A DNA stretch of 64,000 bases from Heracleum sosnowskyi (GCA_030848705.1 CM061244.1:50385190-50449189), one strand, 5' to 3'; counted from the stretch's first letter, positions 1 through 11,901 are shown. Notes: generated by a model from the letters alone, not told the origin. Translations and numbers: made by a program.

Positions 1-1106
1 ATCATTCCATATCTGAAATGTTTGAGACCACAAGAGGCGGAATTGGCCCTGAAGGAAGTGCATGAAGGAATTTGTGGGCATCACTTGGGGGGCAGAGCCC
101 TTGCCCATAAGATCACTCGTCTAGGTTTCTACTGGCCAAGCATGCTAGCAGATGCTAAAAGCTACGTGAAGAAATGTGAAAGGTGCCAGAAGCATGCACC
201 AGTGGTTAGGCAACCACCAGAGATGTTGACATCCATAAACTCACCAATTCCATTTGCCATGTGGGGAATGGATATACTTGGACCTTTCCCAATGGCAAGT
301 GCACAACGAAAGTTCTTGATAGTAGCAATCGACTACTTCACCAAGTGGATTGAGGCTAAGCCATTAGCCAAGATAACCCCTAAGCAAGTAATGCATTTCT
401 TCTGGGAAAATGTGATATGCAGATACGAGATTCCACGTATCTTGGTCACAAACAATGGAACTCAGTTTAACAACGATGAGTTTAAGAAATATTGTGATGA
501 GAACGATATCAAGTTGCGCTTCACTTCTGTCGCCCATCCTCAAGCAAATGGGCAAGCTGAGGTTGCAAATCGAATTATCCTAGATGGACTGAATAAAAGA
601 GTTGAACGCTCCAAAAACACACTTGGGTGGACGAATTGCTCCCCATACTATGGCCATATCGTACTACCTGCAAAGTCACCACTGGAGCTACCCCCTTTCT
701 GTTGGCATATGGGGCAGAGACAGTGGTTCCAGTGGAGATTACTCACACGTCTCCAAGAATTGAGGCTTATGAGCCAGAAACAAATGAGGAAGGCTTGAGG
801 CTGGCCTTAGATTTGATTGATGAAGTTAGAGATGAGGCAAATGCCAAGATAGTTCAGCATCAGAAACGAGCATCTTTCTATTACAACCTAAGGGTTAAAG
901 AGAGATTCTTTCGACAATGAGATTTAGTCCTCCGAAAGATTGAGGCATCCGGAGTTGGACAAAAAGGCAAGTTGGCCCCAAATTGGGAAGGACCATATCG
1001 CGTCAAGAACGTATTTGGTCGAGGCTCGTACAAGCTAGAAACCCTCGAAGGGCATGAGGTGCCAAGGACTTGGCATGCCTCAAATTTGAAAGTCTATTAT
1101 GTTTAA
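1..1106 (+). pseudogene. Tat-type integrase, C-terminal part of pol, broken
   Basis: The reading frame shows an HHCC zinc-binding region (H21, H22 near GHHLGG; CERCQKH) followed by an RNase-H-fold integrase core. This enzyme would insert the element's cDNA into host DNA. The first catalytic Asp is in GMDILGPF and the catalytic Glu in GQAEVAN, but the second catalytic Asp is replaced by Asn in the motif TNNGTQF. A frameshift near 617 moves the frame from the 22-798 ORF to the 627-920 ORF, and an in-frame TGA at 918-920 precedes the C-terminal region ending in WHASNLKVYYV at 1103. With an active-site change, a frameshift and a stop, this copy cannot make active integrase. Confidence 0.85.
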
Positions 1107-1889
1107 AGTGTGTCCTGATTGGACTCACTACTAGGACAAATAGAAATAAGGTTCGATGAAATCATGAGCTTCCTAGAAAGCAAATGAAGGGTTAAAACCC
1201 TAGAAACCTAAGCCATTCAGTCCAAACCCCATCATTTGATATTCTCAATGAAAGGCTTGAAGCCAAAACAAGACGGTATAAGACATAAAAGGCTTATGCA
1301 AATGTCAAGTTAGCCTCGAATAAGGCAAAATCGTCGTAAATGTGTAGGTCGTTCCACACTTTACACCAAGACGATACTCGTGAAACACTAGTGTATATTA
1401 AAATCCCCAAAAAAGGGTAGTAAGTCCCAGGTAAGGGATAAAAAGACCCCAAGTCTCGAAAAAGACCGGTATAACTTCTATGAAATCCTAGTGCATTATC
1501 ATAGACGTTGGGAAGCGCGATCAACCATTTTAAACCCAGAATCTTCAAAGAAAGCCCAGAATCTTCAAAGAATTCTTCAAAACTTCAAGTAAGAAACCCA
1601 GAAAACGATGAGATTCAACAGAAAATCTCGCCAGGAATCGCCTAGTGAATGGAAACCCAACCGGTTAAGGAAGGGCAACCGTCTATAGCCAGTTAAGGCC
1701 CACAAATCCATTTATGGATTATAGAGATTAAAACTCAAATAATTTGGGTCTTAGGCAAATTCGAAGCCCAAACAATAAAGGCCCAATAAGGCCCAAGACT
1801 GGAATAATTTAAGTCCAATTAAAAATTGGGCTAGTTAAGGCTCAAGAAAAGAATGAAATTTGAAATATAGCCAAGGCAAAATCAAAGAT
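1107..1889 (+). other. Start of the Tat 3' untranslated region, no gene seen
   Basis: About 780 bases between the pol stop and the GGTCGA repeat block. ORFs here are short and have no recognisable content. The stretch is part of the element's 3' UTR. Confidence 0.6.
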
Positions 1890-2780
1890 TTAAGGTCGAA
1901 AAGACATTAAATCGAAATCGTACGACCGAGGTCGAAAACATATGGGAAAACGAGGCCGATTCCAACGACCTCGCTCCCAAATAAAGTCGAAAAATAATGA
2001 AATTGAGGTCGAAAAAACCTTAGAACAACATCGAAGGCTCGAAGTCGAAAATATACAAGGAATTGAGGTCGTTTCCATCGACTTCGCACCAAAAATCCAG
2101 TCAAAAAATTGAAAATTCGAGATCGAAAAGACCCTAGATCGAAGTCGATTGATTGAGATCGAAAATACACTATAAATCGAGCTCGAACCCCTCGACCTCA
2201 CACCCAAGTGAGGTCGAAAACAGAAGGATTCAAGGTCGAAAGAATGAGGTCGAATATGACCTAGAAAACGAGGTCTAAGCGTTCGACCTCACGCCAAAAT
2301 GAGGTCGAAAACGACCTAGAGATCGAGGTCGATATTGACCTAGAAATCATGGTCGAAAAAGGCTGGAACGAGGTCGAATGACCCAGGTCGAAAATGACCT
2401 GCAAAATGAGGTCGAAAGTATGAGGAATCGAGGTCGAATGACCCAGGTCGAAAATGACCTGTAAATCGAGGTCGAAAGTATAAGGGATCGAGGTCAAAAG
2501 ACCGAGGTCGAAAATGACTGGGAAGTCGAGGTCGAAACCATCGACCTGGGACCAATCAAGGTCGAAAAAAGGCTGGATCGAGGTCGAAGGCTCGAGGTCG
2601 AAAAAGACTTAAAAATCGAGGTCGAAACCTTCGACCTCACTCCAGTCGAGGTCGAAATCCAGATCGAATTTCAGGTCGAAAATGACTTGTTTCCTGGTCG
2701 AATTCGAGGTCGAAAATGACTTGTTTCCTGGTCAAAAAGGAGGTCGAAAATGACCTAATTTGAGGTCGAAAATGCCCTTA
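1890..2780 (+). repeat. Degenerate GAGGTCGAAA tandem array in the Tat 3' UTR
   Basis: About 0.9 kb is built from variants of a short word, GAGGTCGAAAA, often followed by TGACCT. Spacing is irregular, and the word also occurs in inverted form (TCGACCTC), so local hairpins are possible. The near-identical block GGTCGAATGACCCAGGTCGA occurs twice about 60 bases apart (near 2370 and 2430), pointing to a higher-order unit. Long minus-strand ORFs here are repeat artefacts (runs of FDLD and FRPR). Tandem repeats in the 3' UTR are an established feature of Tat/Ogre elements. Confidence 0.85.
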
Positions 2781-2850
2781 AAAATGGAAAATTTTGAGGA
2801 AAAACACGTTATAACTTCTACGAAAACCCCAAGGAGATTTTCCCAGAAGT

Positions 2851-2861
2851 TGGGGGGCAAA
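2851..2861 (+). promoter_or_regulatory. Polypurine tract of the Tat element
   Basis: TGGGGGGCAAA directly precedes the TGATATGG start of the 3' LTR, as expected for the plus-strand priming site of reverse transcription. Confidence 0.7.
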
Positions 2862-3598
2862 TGATATGGTCAGAAAAGTAATTATAGAAATATAATTGTC
2901 AAGTCAATGGAAAGACCGATATTTAAGGCCTGACACCCTAATTATTCATTAATTTCGTAATTAATGAATAGGGAAAATATACAGCTCATAAAAAGAGTCC
3001 AAAATATGGTAAATTCATCAAAGAAGGATCCGGAATCCCAATTAAAGGAAATTAATGAGTCATAGCCTTTATCAACAAGGAAACGAATTCTCCAGCAAGA
3101 AATACAATGTTTATCCAATATCAAAAAGGAGACTTATTCGCTAAGACTCCTAAACATACCATAAATACTAGGCTCTAGACGCCTATATAAGGACCCTGAT
3201 CCTACAATCAGAACTACGTTTTGGACACAGCTCCATACGTCATCTACTATGTTTTGGACACAGCTCCATACGTCCTCTACTACATTTTGGGCACAGCTCC
3301 ATACGTCACAACGCCTTGAAGGCGCAACAAGCCATCAAGGCACCCCTAGAACTACGTTTTAGACTTCATCCTCGAATAAGGACATACAAGTCACTACGTC
3401 CTTGATGTGCCCCTGCCGCCATAGCCCCGAGGGCAACACCAAGAACTACGTCTTTGGCTTGATTCTCAATAACGAATTGAGATACGTAGGCATCTTGTGA
3501 GGACCGATTTAGTCTCGAAACACAAGTGCAGCCATAAAAGCTCGAAGCTCATTAAACCCTCGCATTAAATTCGTAAGCTCAGATTTTATTCTACAACA
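2862..3598 (+). repeat. 3' LTR of the Tat element (737 bp)
   Basis: Runs from TGATATGG to CTACAACA. The boundaries are confirmed by the inverted solo LTR at 17341-18042, which has the same ends. A TATA box (TATATAA, 3184-3190) in the conserved context GCCTATATAAGGACCCTG marks the probable promoter, and both LTR copies keep it. Just downstream the LTR carries three tandem 33-bp units where the solo LTR has one. Confidence 0.9.
3218..3316 (+). repeat. 33-bp unit, three tandem copies, inside the Tat LTR
   Basis: The words GTTTTGGACACAGCTCC, GTTTTGGACACAGCTCC and ATTTTGGGCACAGCTCC start at 3218, 3251 and 3284, each followed by ATACGTC. The array lies 30-130 bases after the TATA box, so it would be at the transcript start. 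The solo LTR of the same family has a single unit. Confidence 0.8.
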
Positions 3599-4488
3599 CT
3601 TCCATATCATGGAGTTACCCGAGGTTTCTGCCTAAACAACCTAATGAAAATCCGGCATGGTAACGACGCTTAAACGTGATTCCCGTGTTTAAAACACTCA
3701 AACAACCACCAATCAACAACCAATCAACCAACCATCAAGCCTCAAGTTAATACTACAAGTTTTCTGCCCAAACATGGTCATACCCTAGTTCATAGGTTTA
3801 TCCATAAATTAACCACTAAACATTCTCAAAATCATGCATACATGCTCTTAATCATACTATCACTAATCATTCTTAACAAAATCACTAATAACAAAGTATA
3901 ACCATAAGGGTGAGAGCTTTTTATACCTTCATTGATGCTTGGTAAAGACTAACAATAGCTTTTAAACTCTCCCTTGATCCTTAATCAACCTTAAAATCCA
4001 AAAACAAAACAAGATTTCATGAGTTTACTATTCACTCTACTATTCATGCCTCAACTTTGATCCAACATTTAACTATGCTATACTCCTTTGATGGCCATAC
4101 AATTTTAAACGTACCTTGCGTATATAGTGAGGAAGCTATGGTTAAAATTTGGTGATTTTAGAATGAGTAGAACTTGAGTTATGAATGTTTCTTTCCACCA
4201 TGGTCAAGCTGATCAGAATTTGGAAGAAATGGGGGAGATGAATACTTTCTTTCTTTTCTTTCTTTTTGTCCAAATAAACACTAATTACCAGCCATATAAT
4301 TGTGTGGTCATAAGCTTGTTTTCTCATCCATGACACATGGCCTTTTAATCTTGTGGTTCTGGTGAAAGTGGTGACAAGGTGGTGATTCATCACCTTGTCA
4401 TCACCTTGTCACTCTTATGTCATCCTCCTGCATCATGCTTATGTCATTATTTGTGTCCTCAATCCTCTTATATGTTACACTTGATGAT
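3599..4488 (-). repeat. 3' LTR of the Tekay element, segment one
   Basis: Matches 22757-23639 of the right LTR closely throughout. It is bounded by the Tat LTR on the left and the Angela-like element on the right. The last five bases, ATGAT, are one copy of the Angela target duplication. Minus-strand ORFs here are not supported as genes. Confidence 0.9.
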
Positions 4489-4728
4489 TGATAGGAATTT
4501 ACGGATGAGCGGAAGTGTGATATAACATTTATTCCGTAAAAACCATGTATCGCACATATAGAAAAACATATAAAATCTAGAGCGAGGGGAATCGTAACCA
4601 TACCTTGCGAATCGAAGCTTTAAAATCGATGGTTTCAAGCAGTTGCTCCTCAGAGTGTGAAGAACTCTACCGGTATCCACCAAGAATTTTCCTTCGATGA
4701 ATTCTTCAAAAAATCTCTAACACCTTTT

Positions 4729-4800
<72 letters not shown>

Positions 4801-6105
4801 GCTAGCTCCTTTTTAGGTTTTTTCACAAAATAGGATGAGCCTTAGAATGAATTATCTCATTCTATTTATAGGGCTCTTTTAGGGTTTTTAATAATATATC
4901 TATATATATATATATATTAACCCCACATTTCTAAAAGGCTTTAATAATGATTAAAACTATTTTAATCATTATTTCTTTTTCTAAACTATTTAGAAAATAA
5001 TTCTTCCTCTCTCATAATTTAAATCTTTTCATCAAAGAAAATGTTATTTTATGGTGTGACCCTGTAGGTTCAATATTAAGCCGATAGTAGAAATAAATAA
5101 TAATAAACTTTTATTTATTATTTATATGAATTCTAATAATTCATTAAATATAATTAACTGATTAATTATATTTATTCTACATCGTGAGTGATGCTTCTCA
5201 ACATATCGCGACTATCCGGATAATATGAATTCACTGCTTAGAATACCAAGAACCTGTCAGTGACTAGTTTCAGTACAATCAATTCCTTCTACCCTACAAT
5301 ATCCCGATTAAATATAAGGCATGGATCTCGTGTCAGGCCTTATCAAATTTAATCATACGATTTCTTATTCATAATGGTAAGTTCATATTAATGCAAATTA
5401 GAAACTCATTTCTAATTTCATACACTCTGGCCAGAGATTCCAGAACTCGCATACTAAGAATAACATTGGATATTCTCTTCCTATAATGGAAGTGGTAGAT
5501 CCTCTATTGACGTTAACTATCTCCATACACAAATCCCTATGCCCAGAATAGACCTAATGGATGTCCTTGAGACTAAGGACTAATCCAAAGCATAGTTCAT
5601 TATATACAAGATAACTCTAACGATCTCAAGTCTAAGGACACTTGTACAACTATCACTCAGTGAATAACTATTGACACGTGAGTAAACTCCATTAGCTGTT
5701 CAACTTATCGAGTCATGTTCAGTAAACTTATTCCCTAACAAGCACCTACATACTAGCTATAGTGTCACCACACAAATGCCTATGAGAACAGACATCCTCC
5801 TGACGGGAGCAAACATAGTATGTACCAATCTTTGCGGATTCACCAACTTCCGATTAGTTATCCTATGATCTGGAAATGTTTAAGTCTAGAGGTATCATCT
5901 TCTAGATCTCACTATTATAATCTCATTATAATTCTAGAAGCTTTACTCTAAACTATGGAACATCTTATTTAAAACACTTTAAATAGATAAAGCCCGTAAT
6001 AAAAACAAAACAAGTCTTTTATTAATATTAATGAAATAAAATAGGAATACAAGAAAGTTCTTCCTAACTCATCATACATGATTGGATTTAGGACAAACAC
6101 TTTCA
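4489..6105 (-). repeat. 3' LTR of the Angela-like element
   Basis: On the plus strand it runs TGATAGGAATTT to ACACTTTCA. It differs from the 5' LTR by substitutions, a small indel near 5690 (ATTAGCTGTTC versus TGTTC) and microsatellite lengths: a GA run at 4729-4795 here against a shorter one near 12160-12200, and a shorter TA run near 4900. The equal total length (1,617) is coincidental. Confidence 0.92.
4729..4795. repeat. (GA)n microsatellite in an LTR
   Basis: An almost pure AG repeat of about 65 bases. The other LTR has a shorter tract, so length changed after insertion. Confidence 0.95.
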
Positions 6106-6119
6106 ATCTCCCACTTGAA

Positions 6120-9100
6120 CTAAAGCCAATCACACTGGTATCTAATACCCATCTTCTCTTTATGGCGATCAAAGTGAATCTGAGACAATGTCTTTGTGAG
6201 TTGGTCTGCTACGTTGTTATGTGTGTCAACTCTCTCAATTTTGACATCTCATCTTTTAATGATCTCCCTAATCAAATGAAAGCGCCGCAAAACATGTTTG
6301 GTATTTTTATGAGACCTAGGTTCCTTGGCTTGTGCTATTGCTGCGTTGTTATCATAATACAACACAATAGGCTCCTCAATGCTAGGAACAACTCCCAACT
6401 CAGAAACAAATTTCCTCATCCAAACGGCTTCTTTTGCAGCCTCATTTGCAGCTATATACTCTGATTCCGCTATGAAGTCAGCCGTTGTAGACTGTTTGGA
6501 ATTCTTCCAACTAATCGCACCACCATTCAGAGTAAACACGTACCCTGAAATGGATGTGCTATCATCGCTTTCTGATTGAAAACTAGAGTCAGTATAACCC
6601 TCTATTTTCAACTCAGATCCACCAAAAACAAGAAAAATATCCTTAGTCCTTCGCAAATACTTAAGGATGTTCTTCACTGCTTTCCAGTGGTCTTCACCTG
6701 GATTGGACTGATATCTTCTCGTCACACTAATTGAATGAGCAACATCAGGCCTAGTACATAACATCGCGTACATGATATATCCTATTGCCGAAGCATAAGG
6801 AATCTTACTCATACGCTCCCTTTCTTCAGGTGTCTTAGGAGATATCTTCTTGGAAAGGGATACTCCATGGCTCATTGGTATGAGACCTATCTTGGAGTTT
6901 TCCATGCTGAACCTTTTAAGCACTTTCTCGATGTATGTACCCTGGGTAAGACCTATCATTCTTCTAGATCTATCTCTATAGATCTTCATACCGAGAATGT
7001 AGGATGTTTCTCCCATGTCCTTCATAGTGAAGTTCTTTGATAGCCACACTTTGACTGATTGTAGCATCGGCATATCATTTCCTATCAGAAGTATGTCATC
7101 CACATACAACACAAGAAATGTTACCACGCTCCCTCTAACCTTCTTGTAGACACATGGTTCATCTATGTTTTTGATAAAATCAAACTCTTTGATTGTCTCA
7201 TCAAAACGGATGTTCCATCTACGAGAAGCTTGCCTTAATCCATATATGGTTCGTAGCAGCTTACACACTAGGTGTTCATTCCCTTTGGAAACAAAACCCT
7301 CTGGTTGTGTCATATACACTTCCTCTTCAAGTTTCCCATTGAGGAAGGCTGTTTTCACGTCCATTTTCCAGATCTCATAATCGTAGTAAGCAGAAATCGC
7401 AAGCAAAATCCGAATTGATTTTAACAGGGCTACAGGCGAAAAAGTTTCATCAAAGTCAATACCTTGCCTTTGTCTGAATCCTTTTGCCACGAGCCTGGCC
7501 TTATAGGTCTCCACCTCGCCATCTGCTCTAATCTTTCTCTTGTATACCGATTTGCACCCAATAGGCTTCACATCCTTGGGTGCTTCAACCAAAGTCCATA
7601 CTTGGTTGGTATACATAGAATCCATTTCGGATTTCATGGCACTCTGCCATTTCTCTGAGTTAGTACTACTCATAGCCTCATTATAGGTCATAGGGTCGTC
7701 ATCATCAATGATTGACAACTCATTGTCATTCTCAATGACAAGGCCATAATACCTCTCAGGTTGGCGAGACACTCTCTCTGACCTACGAATGGGCTGTTCC
7801 ACAGAAGGTTGTTCAGTCTGAACAGGTGTTTCCTCTTGAACCGTAATAGTTTGTGCTTCTTGAACTTCATTAAGTTCTATTTTGCTCCCACTGTCCCCTT
7901 CAAGGATAAACTGTTTTTCCAAGAAGGTAGCATGTCTGGAGACAAATACCCTATGATCGGTGTAAAAGTAATACCCTAAAGTCTCTTTAGGATATCCCAC
8001 AAACTTACATTTTACGGATCGAGATTCCAGCTTATCAGGGTCAACTTTCTTGACATAAGTTGGACATCCCCAAATCTTAACGTGTTTAAGACTCGGTTTC
8101 CTTTCTTTCCATATCTCATATGGAGTTTGAGGAACAGATTTGGAAGGCACCTTATTCAGTAAATATGCTGAGGTTTCCAATGCATAACCCCAAAGGAATA
8201 CTGGAAGATCTGCATAGCTCATTATGGATCGAACCATGTCTAACAAAGTTCGATTTCTCCTTTCAGATACCCCATTCAATTGTGGAGTATATGGAGGAGT
8301 CCACTGAGAGACTATACCATTTTCTTTGAGATAATCTAGAAACTCACCATTCAAGTATTCACCACCTCGATCTGATCGAAGGGTTTTAATACTATGTTTG
8401 GTTTGTTTCTCCACTTCATACTTGTATTCTTTGAACTTTTCAAAGGCTTCAGACTTGTGTTTCATCAAATACACATATCCGAATCTAGGTCGATCATCTG
8501 TGAAAGTAATGAAGTACGAAAATCCACCCATGGCTTGCGTAGACATCGGTCCACATACATCTGTGTGTACCAATCCTAGCAAATCTGCAGCCCTCTCTCC
8601 ATGTCCACTAAATGGATATTTGGTCATTTTACCCAATAGACAAGACTCGCATGTAGGATATGATTCAAAATCAAAGGGTTCAAGTAACCCTTCCTTATGC
8701 AATGTACGAAGTCTATTTTCACTAATATGACCAAGTCTGCAGTGCCACAAATAGGTGAGATTTTTATCATCCCTTTTCCTTTTATTAGTACGTTCAATTT
8801 GTAGTAAATTATGCTCTACGTCACATACATATAGACCATTATTTAAAATACCACTACCATAAAGAACATTATCTCTAAGAATTGAACATTTATTATTCTG
8901 AATAACAAACGAAAATCCAGCCAAGTCTAACATGGGAATAGAAATAATATTCCTCACAATCGAGGGAACAAAATAACAATTATTTAAAACAATAGTCTTG
9001 CCCGTAGGCATATGTGAATCAAATGATCCTACAGCTTCAGCAGCAACTCTTGCTCCATTTCCCATCCTTAGAATCACCTCTTCTTCCTCAAGAGTCCTAC

Positions 9101-9506
9101 TTCTCCTTAGTCCCTGCAACGAATTACAAATGTGAGAACCACAGGCGGTATCTAATACCCAAGTAGCAATTTGATTTAATGACATATTCACTTCTATCAT
9201 GAACATACCTGAATCAGAAGCGGCAGTCTCACTACCCTTCTTCTTCTTCAATTCTGCAAGGTAAACCTTGAAGTTCCTCTTCCAGTGCCCCACCTTGTTA
9301 CAGTGGAAGCAAACAGCTTTGATTTTGGGGTCTTCAGCTTTTGGTGGAACCGGCCTTTTTTCACCTACTTTCTTCTTCTTGGGAGGGTTCTTCTTCTTTT
9401 TCTTAGGATTGGAACCTTCACCAATTAGAAGAACAGAACTCTTCTTAGAGGGAAAATTCGATTCCGCAGTCTTCAACATGTTGTGGAGTTCAGCCAGGCT
9501 GACGTC
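6120..9506 (-). pseudogene. Angela-like pol: protease, integrase, reverse transcriptase, RNase H
   Basis: The frame is open from 9479 to 6249 (1,076 codons) and in frame with gag upstream. Near its start is a zinc knuckle with C57, C60 and H65, but Phe at 70 where the fourth ligand Cys is expected. The protease follows (WVLDTACGSHIC, D110), then an HHCC integrase with catalytic Asp in VHTDVCGPM and RSDRGGEY and Glu in NGVSERRNRT. The reverse transcriptase has YVDDILL, and the RNase H has GYTDSSF and YYDNNAA. An in-frame TGA at 6246-6248 cuts the last 40 or so codons, which remain readable to a stop at 6120-6122. Another stop separates pol from gag. Confidence 0.88.
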
Positions 9507-10043
9507 CTACTTATTCATGTGAAAGTTCACAACAAACTGTGAAAACGAACCCGGAAGTGATTGCAAGACCAAGTCTTGACTCAGCTCCCCATCCATGTTG
9601 AAACCAAGTTGTCCAAGACGTTCAATCAAATTGATCATCTTAAGTACATGGTCATTCACAGACGATCCCTCAGACATCCTACAGCGGAACAACTCCTTCG
9701 ATATCTCATATCGAGCTGTCCTCCCTGCCACATCATACAACTCTTGTAGATTCGTTAGGATAGTGTGAGCATCCATATGCTCATGCTGCTTCTGTAGCTC
9801 AATGTTCATGGAAGCTAGCATGATAAATTGAGCAACATTTGCATCATCTATCCACTTACGATACACAACATGTTCATCATCATGTGCATCGTCAGCAGGT
9901 TCAGCAGGCTTAGGTGAGTTAAGCACATATTCCAGCTTCTCAACCCTGAGAACAATTTTCAGGTTTCGAAGCCAGTCAGCAAAATTAGGACCAGTCAATT
10001 TGTGAGCATCCAGTATGCTCCGGAGTGATAGTGCAAAAGACAT
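9507..10043 (-). pseudogene. Angela-like gag (capsid part), ended by an in-frame stop
   Basis: The likely start is the ATG at 10043 (MSFALSLRSILD); the ORF can be extended upstream to 10076 without similarity. The product is a copia-type Gag capsid domain, which would form the cytoplasmic particle around the element RNA. The frame reaches a TAG at 9507-9509, then continues in the same frame as DVSLAELHNML into the zinc-knuckle region. Gag and pol were therefore one ORF in the parent element, and this stop is a mutation, or less likely a readthrough site. Confidence 0.8.
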
Positions 10044-10234
10044 AATGTATATAGTAAATCTGTAAATGATAAACACATAACAACACTTAGCAAATATTCA
10101 ATTTCATTTTAAAACACTATATGAATCGGGTCTTTATTCATAAGTGGCTCCCACTAGTTTATCTAATTTATACAACCCCCTAAGTGGAAAAATTAAGCAT
10201 TCATAATGCTAGTGGGAATAGGGATCCTACATTC

Positions 10235-10560
10235 CATCACACAACCTCGGCTGTAGCACGAAACACCATGTGATGTTCAGTAGGCAGACAACTCTTGTCA
10301 ATTACATCTCATGTTATTCCCTAATAAAACTTTAGCCTCTTGAATAATTGAGTCACGGCTGTAGCACGACAAACTCAATATTCTAAGTCAAGTCTAACCC
10401 AATATTTCATACAATTGAATCAGTCTCCAACAGCCCACGGCTGTAGCACGTAACGACCATTAGATTCTAATTCATTGTACACATCTCTATGTAATAGACA
10501 AGTATTTCTTATTTCGAAATCAAAGCCCTCGGCTGTAGCACGAAACGACAATGATTCAAA
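10235..10560 (-). other. Four hairpins sharing the loop word CGTGCTACAGCCG
   Basis: On the plus strand CGGCTGTAGCACG occurs at about 10248, 10356, 10438 and 10530. Each copy is enclosed by a different pair of complementary arms: CATCACA/TGTGATG, ATTGAGT/ACTCAAT, TACAATTGAAT/ATTCATTGTA and CTTATTT/AAATAAG. A conserved loop on changing stems suggests a selected RNA element rather than a simple duplication. Confidence 0.7.
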
Positions 10561-11273
10561 AATAAGAACTACTTTCTACCATGTTGGAAGGCTATGACCG
10601 ACACAAGCCCGTTGTGTCATTGGCCATTTACTACTTGATATAAATTTTAATTAAGAGGGATTATATTATGTTACAACCATAATCATATTACTAGGAGATT
10701 ATCTCTTTCTTGAACAAAATACAATTATGATATTTAAATGAAAAATTCCCAGTGTGTTGGAGTGGTCACATCGGTCCCGCTTAAAACCCAACGACCTAGA
10801 CAGAAATTTTCATTTTCAACATCAAAAGAGTATTTCACTCTATGTTTCATAAACATAAGAATCTCATGGTTGTACTCATAATATTATTGTTAAGGCAAGA
10901 AACGATTCATATTCTAGATTTTCTAGAGCACGCCTTATTTTGATTTAAGTTCACCTAAATCTATCATCGCATGGTAAATATAGGCATATATCTCATATAT
11001 AAAAATAAATAAACAAGTAAGCATGCAAGTAATATCATGTCATACAATGATATAATGATGTATGGATTTATTATAGTATTTAAAAGCAATTAAAACAATT
11101 AGTACATGCTTTAAAACACTTCCGGGAATATAAACAGTTCCAAACTTTTATATAAAAAATATTTGACCACTCCATTAGATCCGTCTCGGAAAAACGAATC
11201 CAACGGTATATTGCACGCCCAAAACAGAGTTACCAAACTCCCAAAAAATCAAATTTAATGTGGACAGAGGGGT

Positions 11274-11300
11274 TGTAACGCATTACTGGAATGCGTTACA
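11274..11300. repeat. Perfect 11-bp inverted repeat in the Angela leader
   Basis: TGTAACGCATT, a five-base loop, then AATGCGTTACA. GCGTTACA words recur within the next 60 bases. Confidence 0.8.
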
Positions 11301-11901
11301 ACAATTAAATGCGTTACATACAGACCCTGTCACGCATTCCCGGCATGTGTTACAGGCCCTTCACAGCGGTTACGCGCCACGCGCGCGCGGGGACAGCAGC
11401 AGCAGCAGTTTTTTTTTTTGTAACTGATGTATCTTTATAACACTTTAAAAAACTGCCCTTGCCATTAAATGCCTTTATTGTTATTATTATTTTATTTTAA
11501 TATTAATAAATTAATTAACAATTAATTAATAAATTAATAAAAAAATCAAAATAATATAATTTCTGAAATCAAACAAAAGCAAAAATAAGCAAGTATCTAT
11601 AGGGTCCTTGTGCAAATTTTAATTCATATATATCAACATGCATAATTATTTTATGAATTTTAATTAAAACAATTTTAAAAAATTCATAACAAATAATCTA
11701 CAAATCACAAAATTATGAAACAAATACCTAGATGATCCACAACACTTGTAGAACCCAGATCAATGGTCAAAATCTCATGCAAATAATATTTCGAATTAAT
11801 TCATAATTAAATCTAAATATACTTGCAAAAATCTTAATAAATCCATACATGCATAAAAAAAATCTGAATTTTTTTATATGAATCTCTATATGCATAACCT
11901 T

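Larger units (their letters stand above)
1..3598 (+). mobile_element. 3' part of a Tat-lineage Ty3/gypsy retrotransposon
   Basis: The element enters from beyond the left edge. Visible in order are the end of pol (integrase, to 1106), a long 3' untranslated region with a GAGGTCGAAA repeat block, a polypurine tract and a complete 3' LTR (2862-3598). The integrase style and the repeat-bearing 3' UTR fit the Tat/Ogre lineage, whose 3' UTRs are known to hold tandem repeats. It is inserted in the left LTR of the Tekay-type element: sequence after 3598 resumes with CTTCCATATC, which the right LTR has uninterrupted at 22757. The matching upstream target duplication lies outside the window. Confidence 0.85.
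10044..11901 (-). other. Long untranslated leader of the Angela-like element
   Basis: About 1.86 kb between the primer site and the gag start. No coding region is supported. It contains four hairpins with a shared loop word (10235-10560), a GACACAA/TTGTGTC hairpin near 10600, a perfect 11-bp palindrome at 11274-11300, and a short CAG run near 11393-11408. Such leaders can hold packaging, dimerisation or translation signals. Confidence 0.7.

Noticed and set aside
1890..2555. Overlapping minus-strand ORFs of 71-105 codons in the GGTCGA block
   Set aside because: They translate the tandem repeat (runs of FDLD, FRPR) and follow its period; no protein-like composition.
6078..9522. Plus-strand ORFs of 60-128 codons opposite the Angela pol
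   Set aside because: Shadows of the long minus-strand pol frame.
10240..10560. Four spaced repeats that resemble a CRISPR layout
   Set aside because: Only four short words in a plant retroelement leader, each inside its own hairpin; spacing is uneven and there is no cas context.
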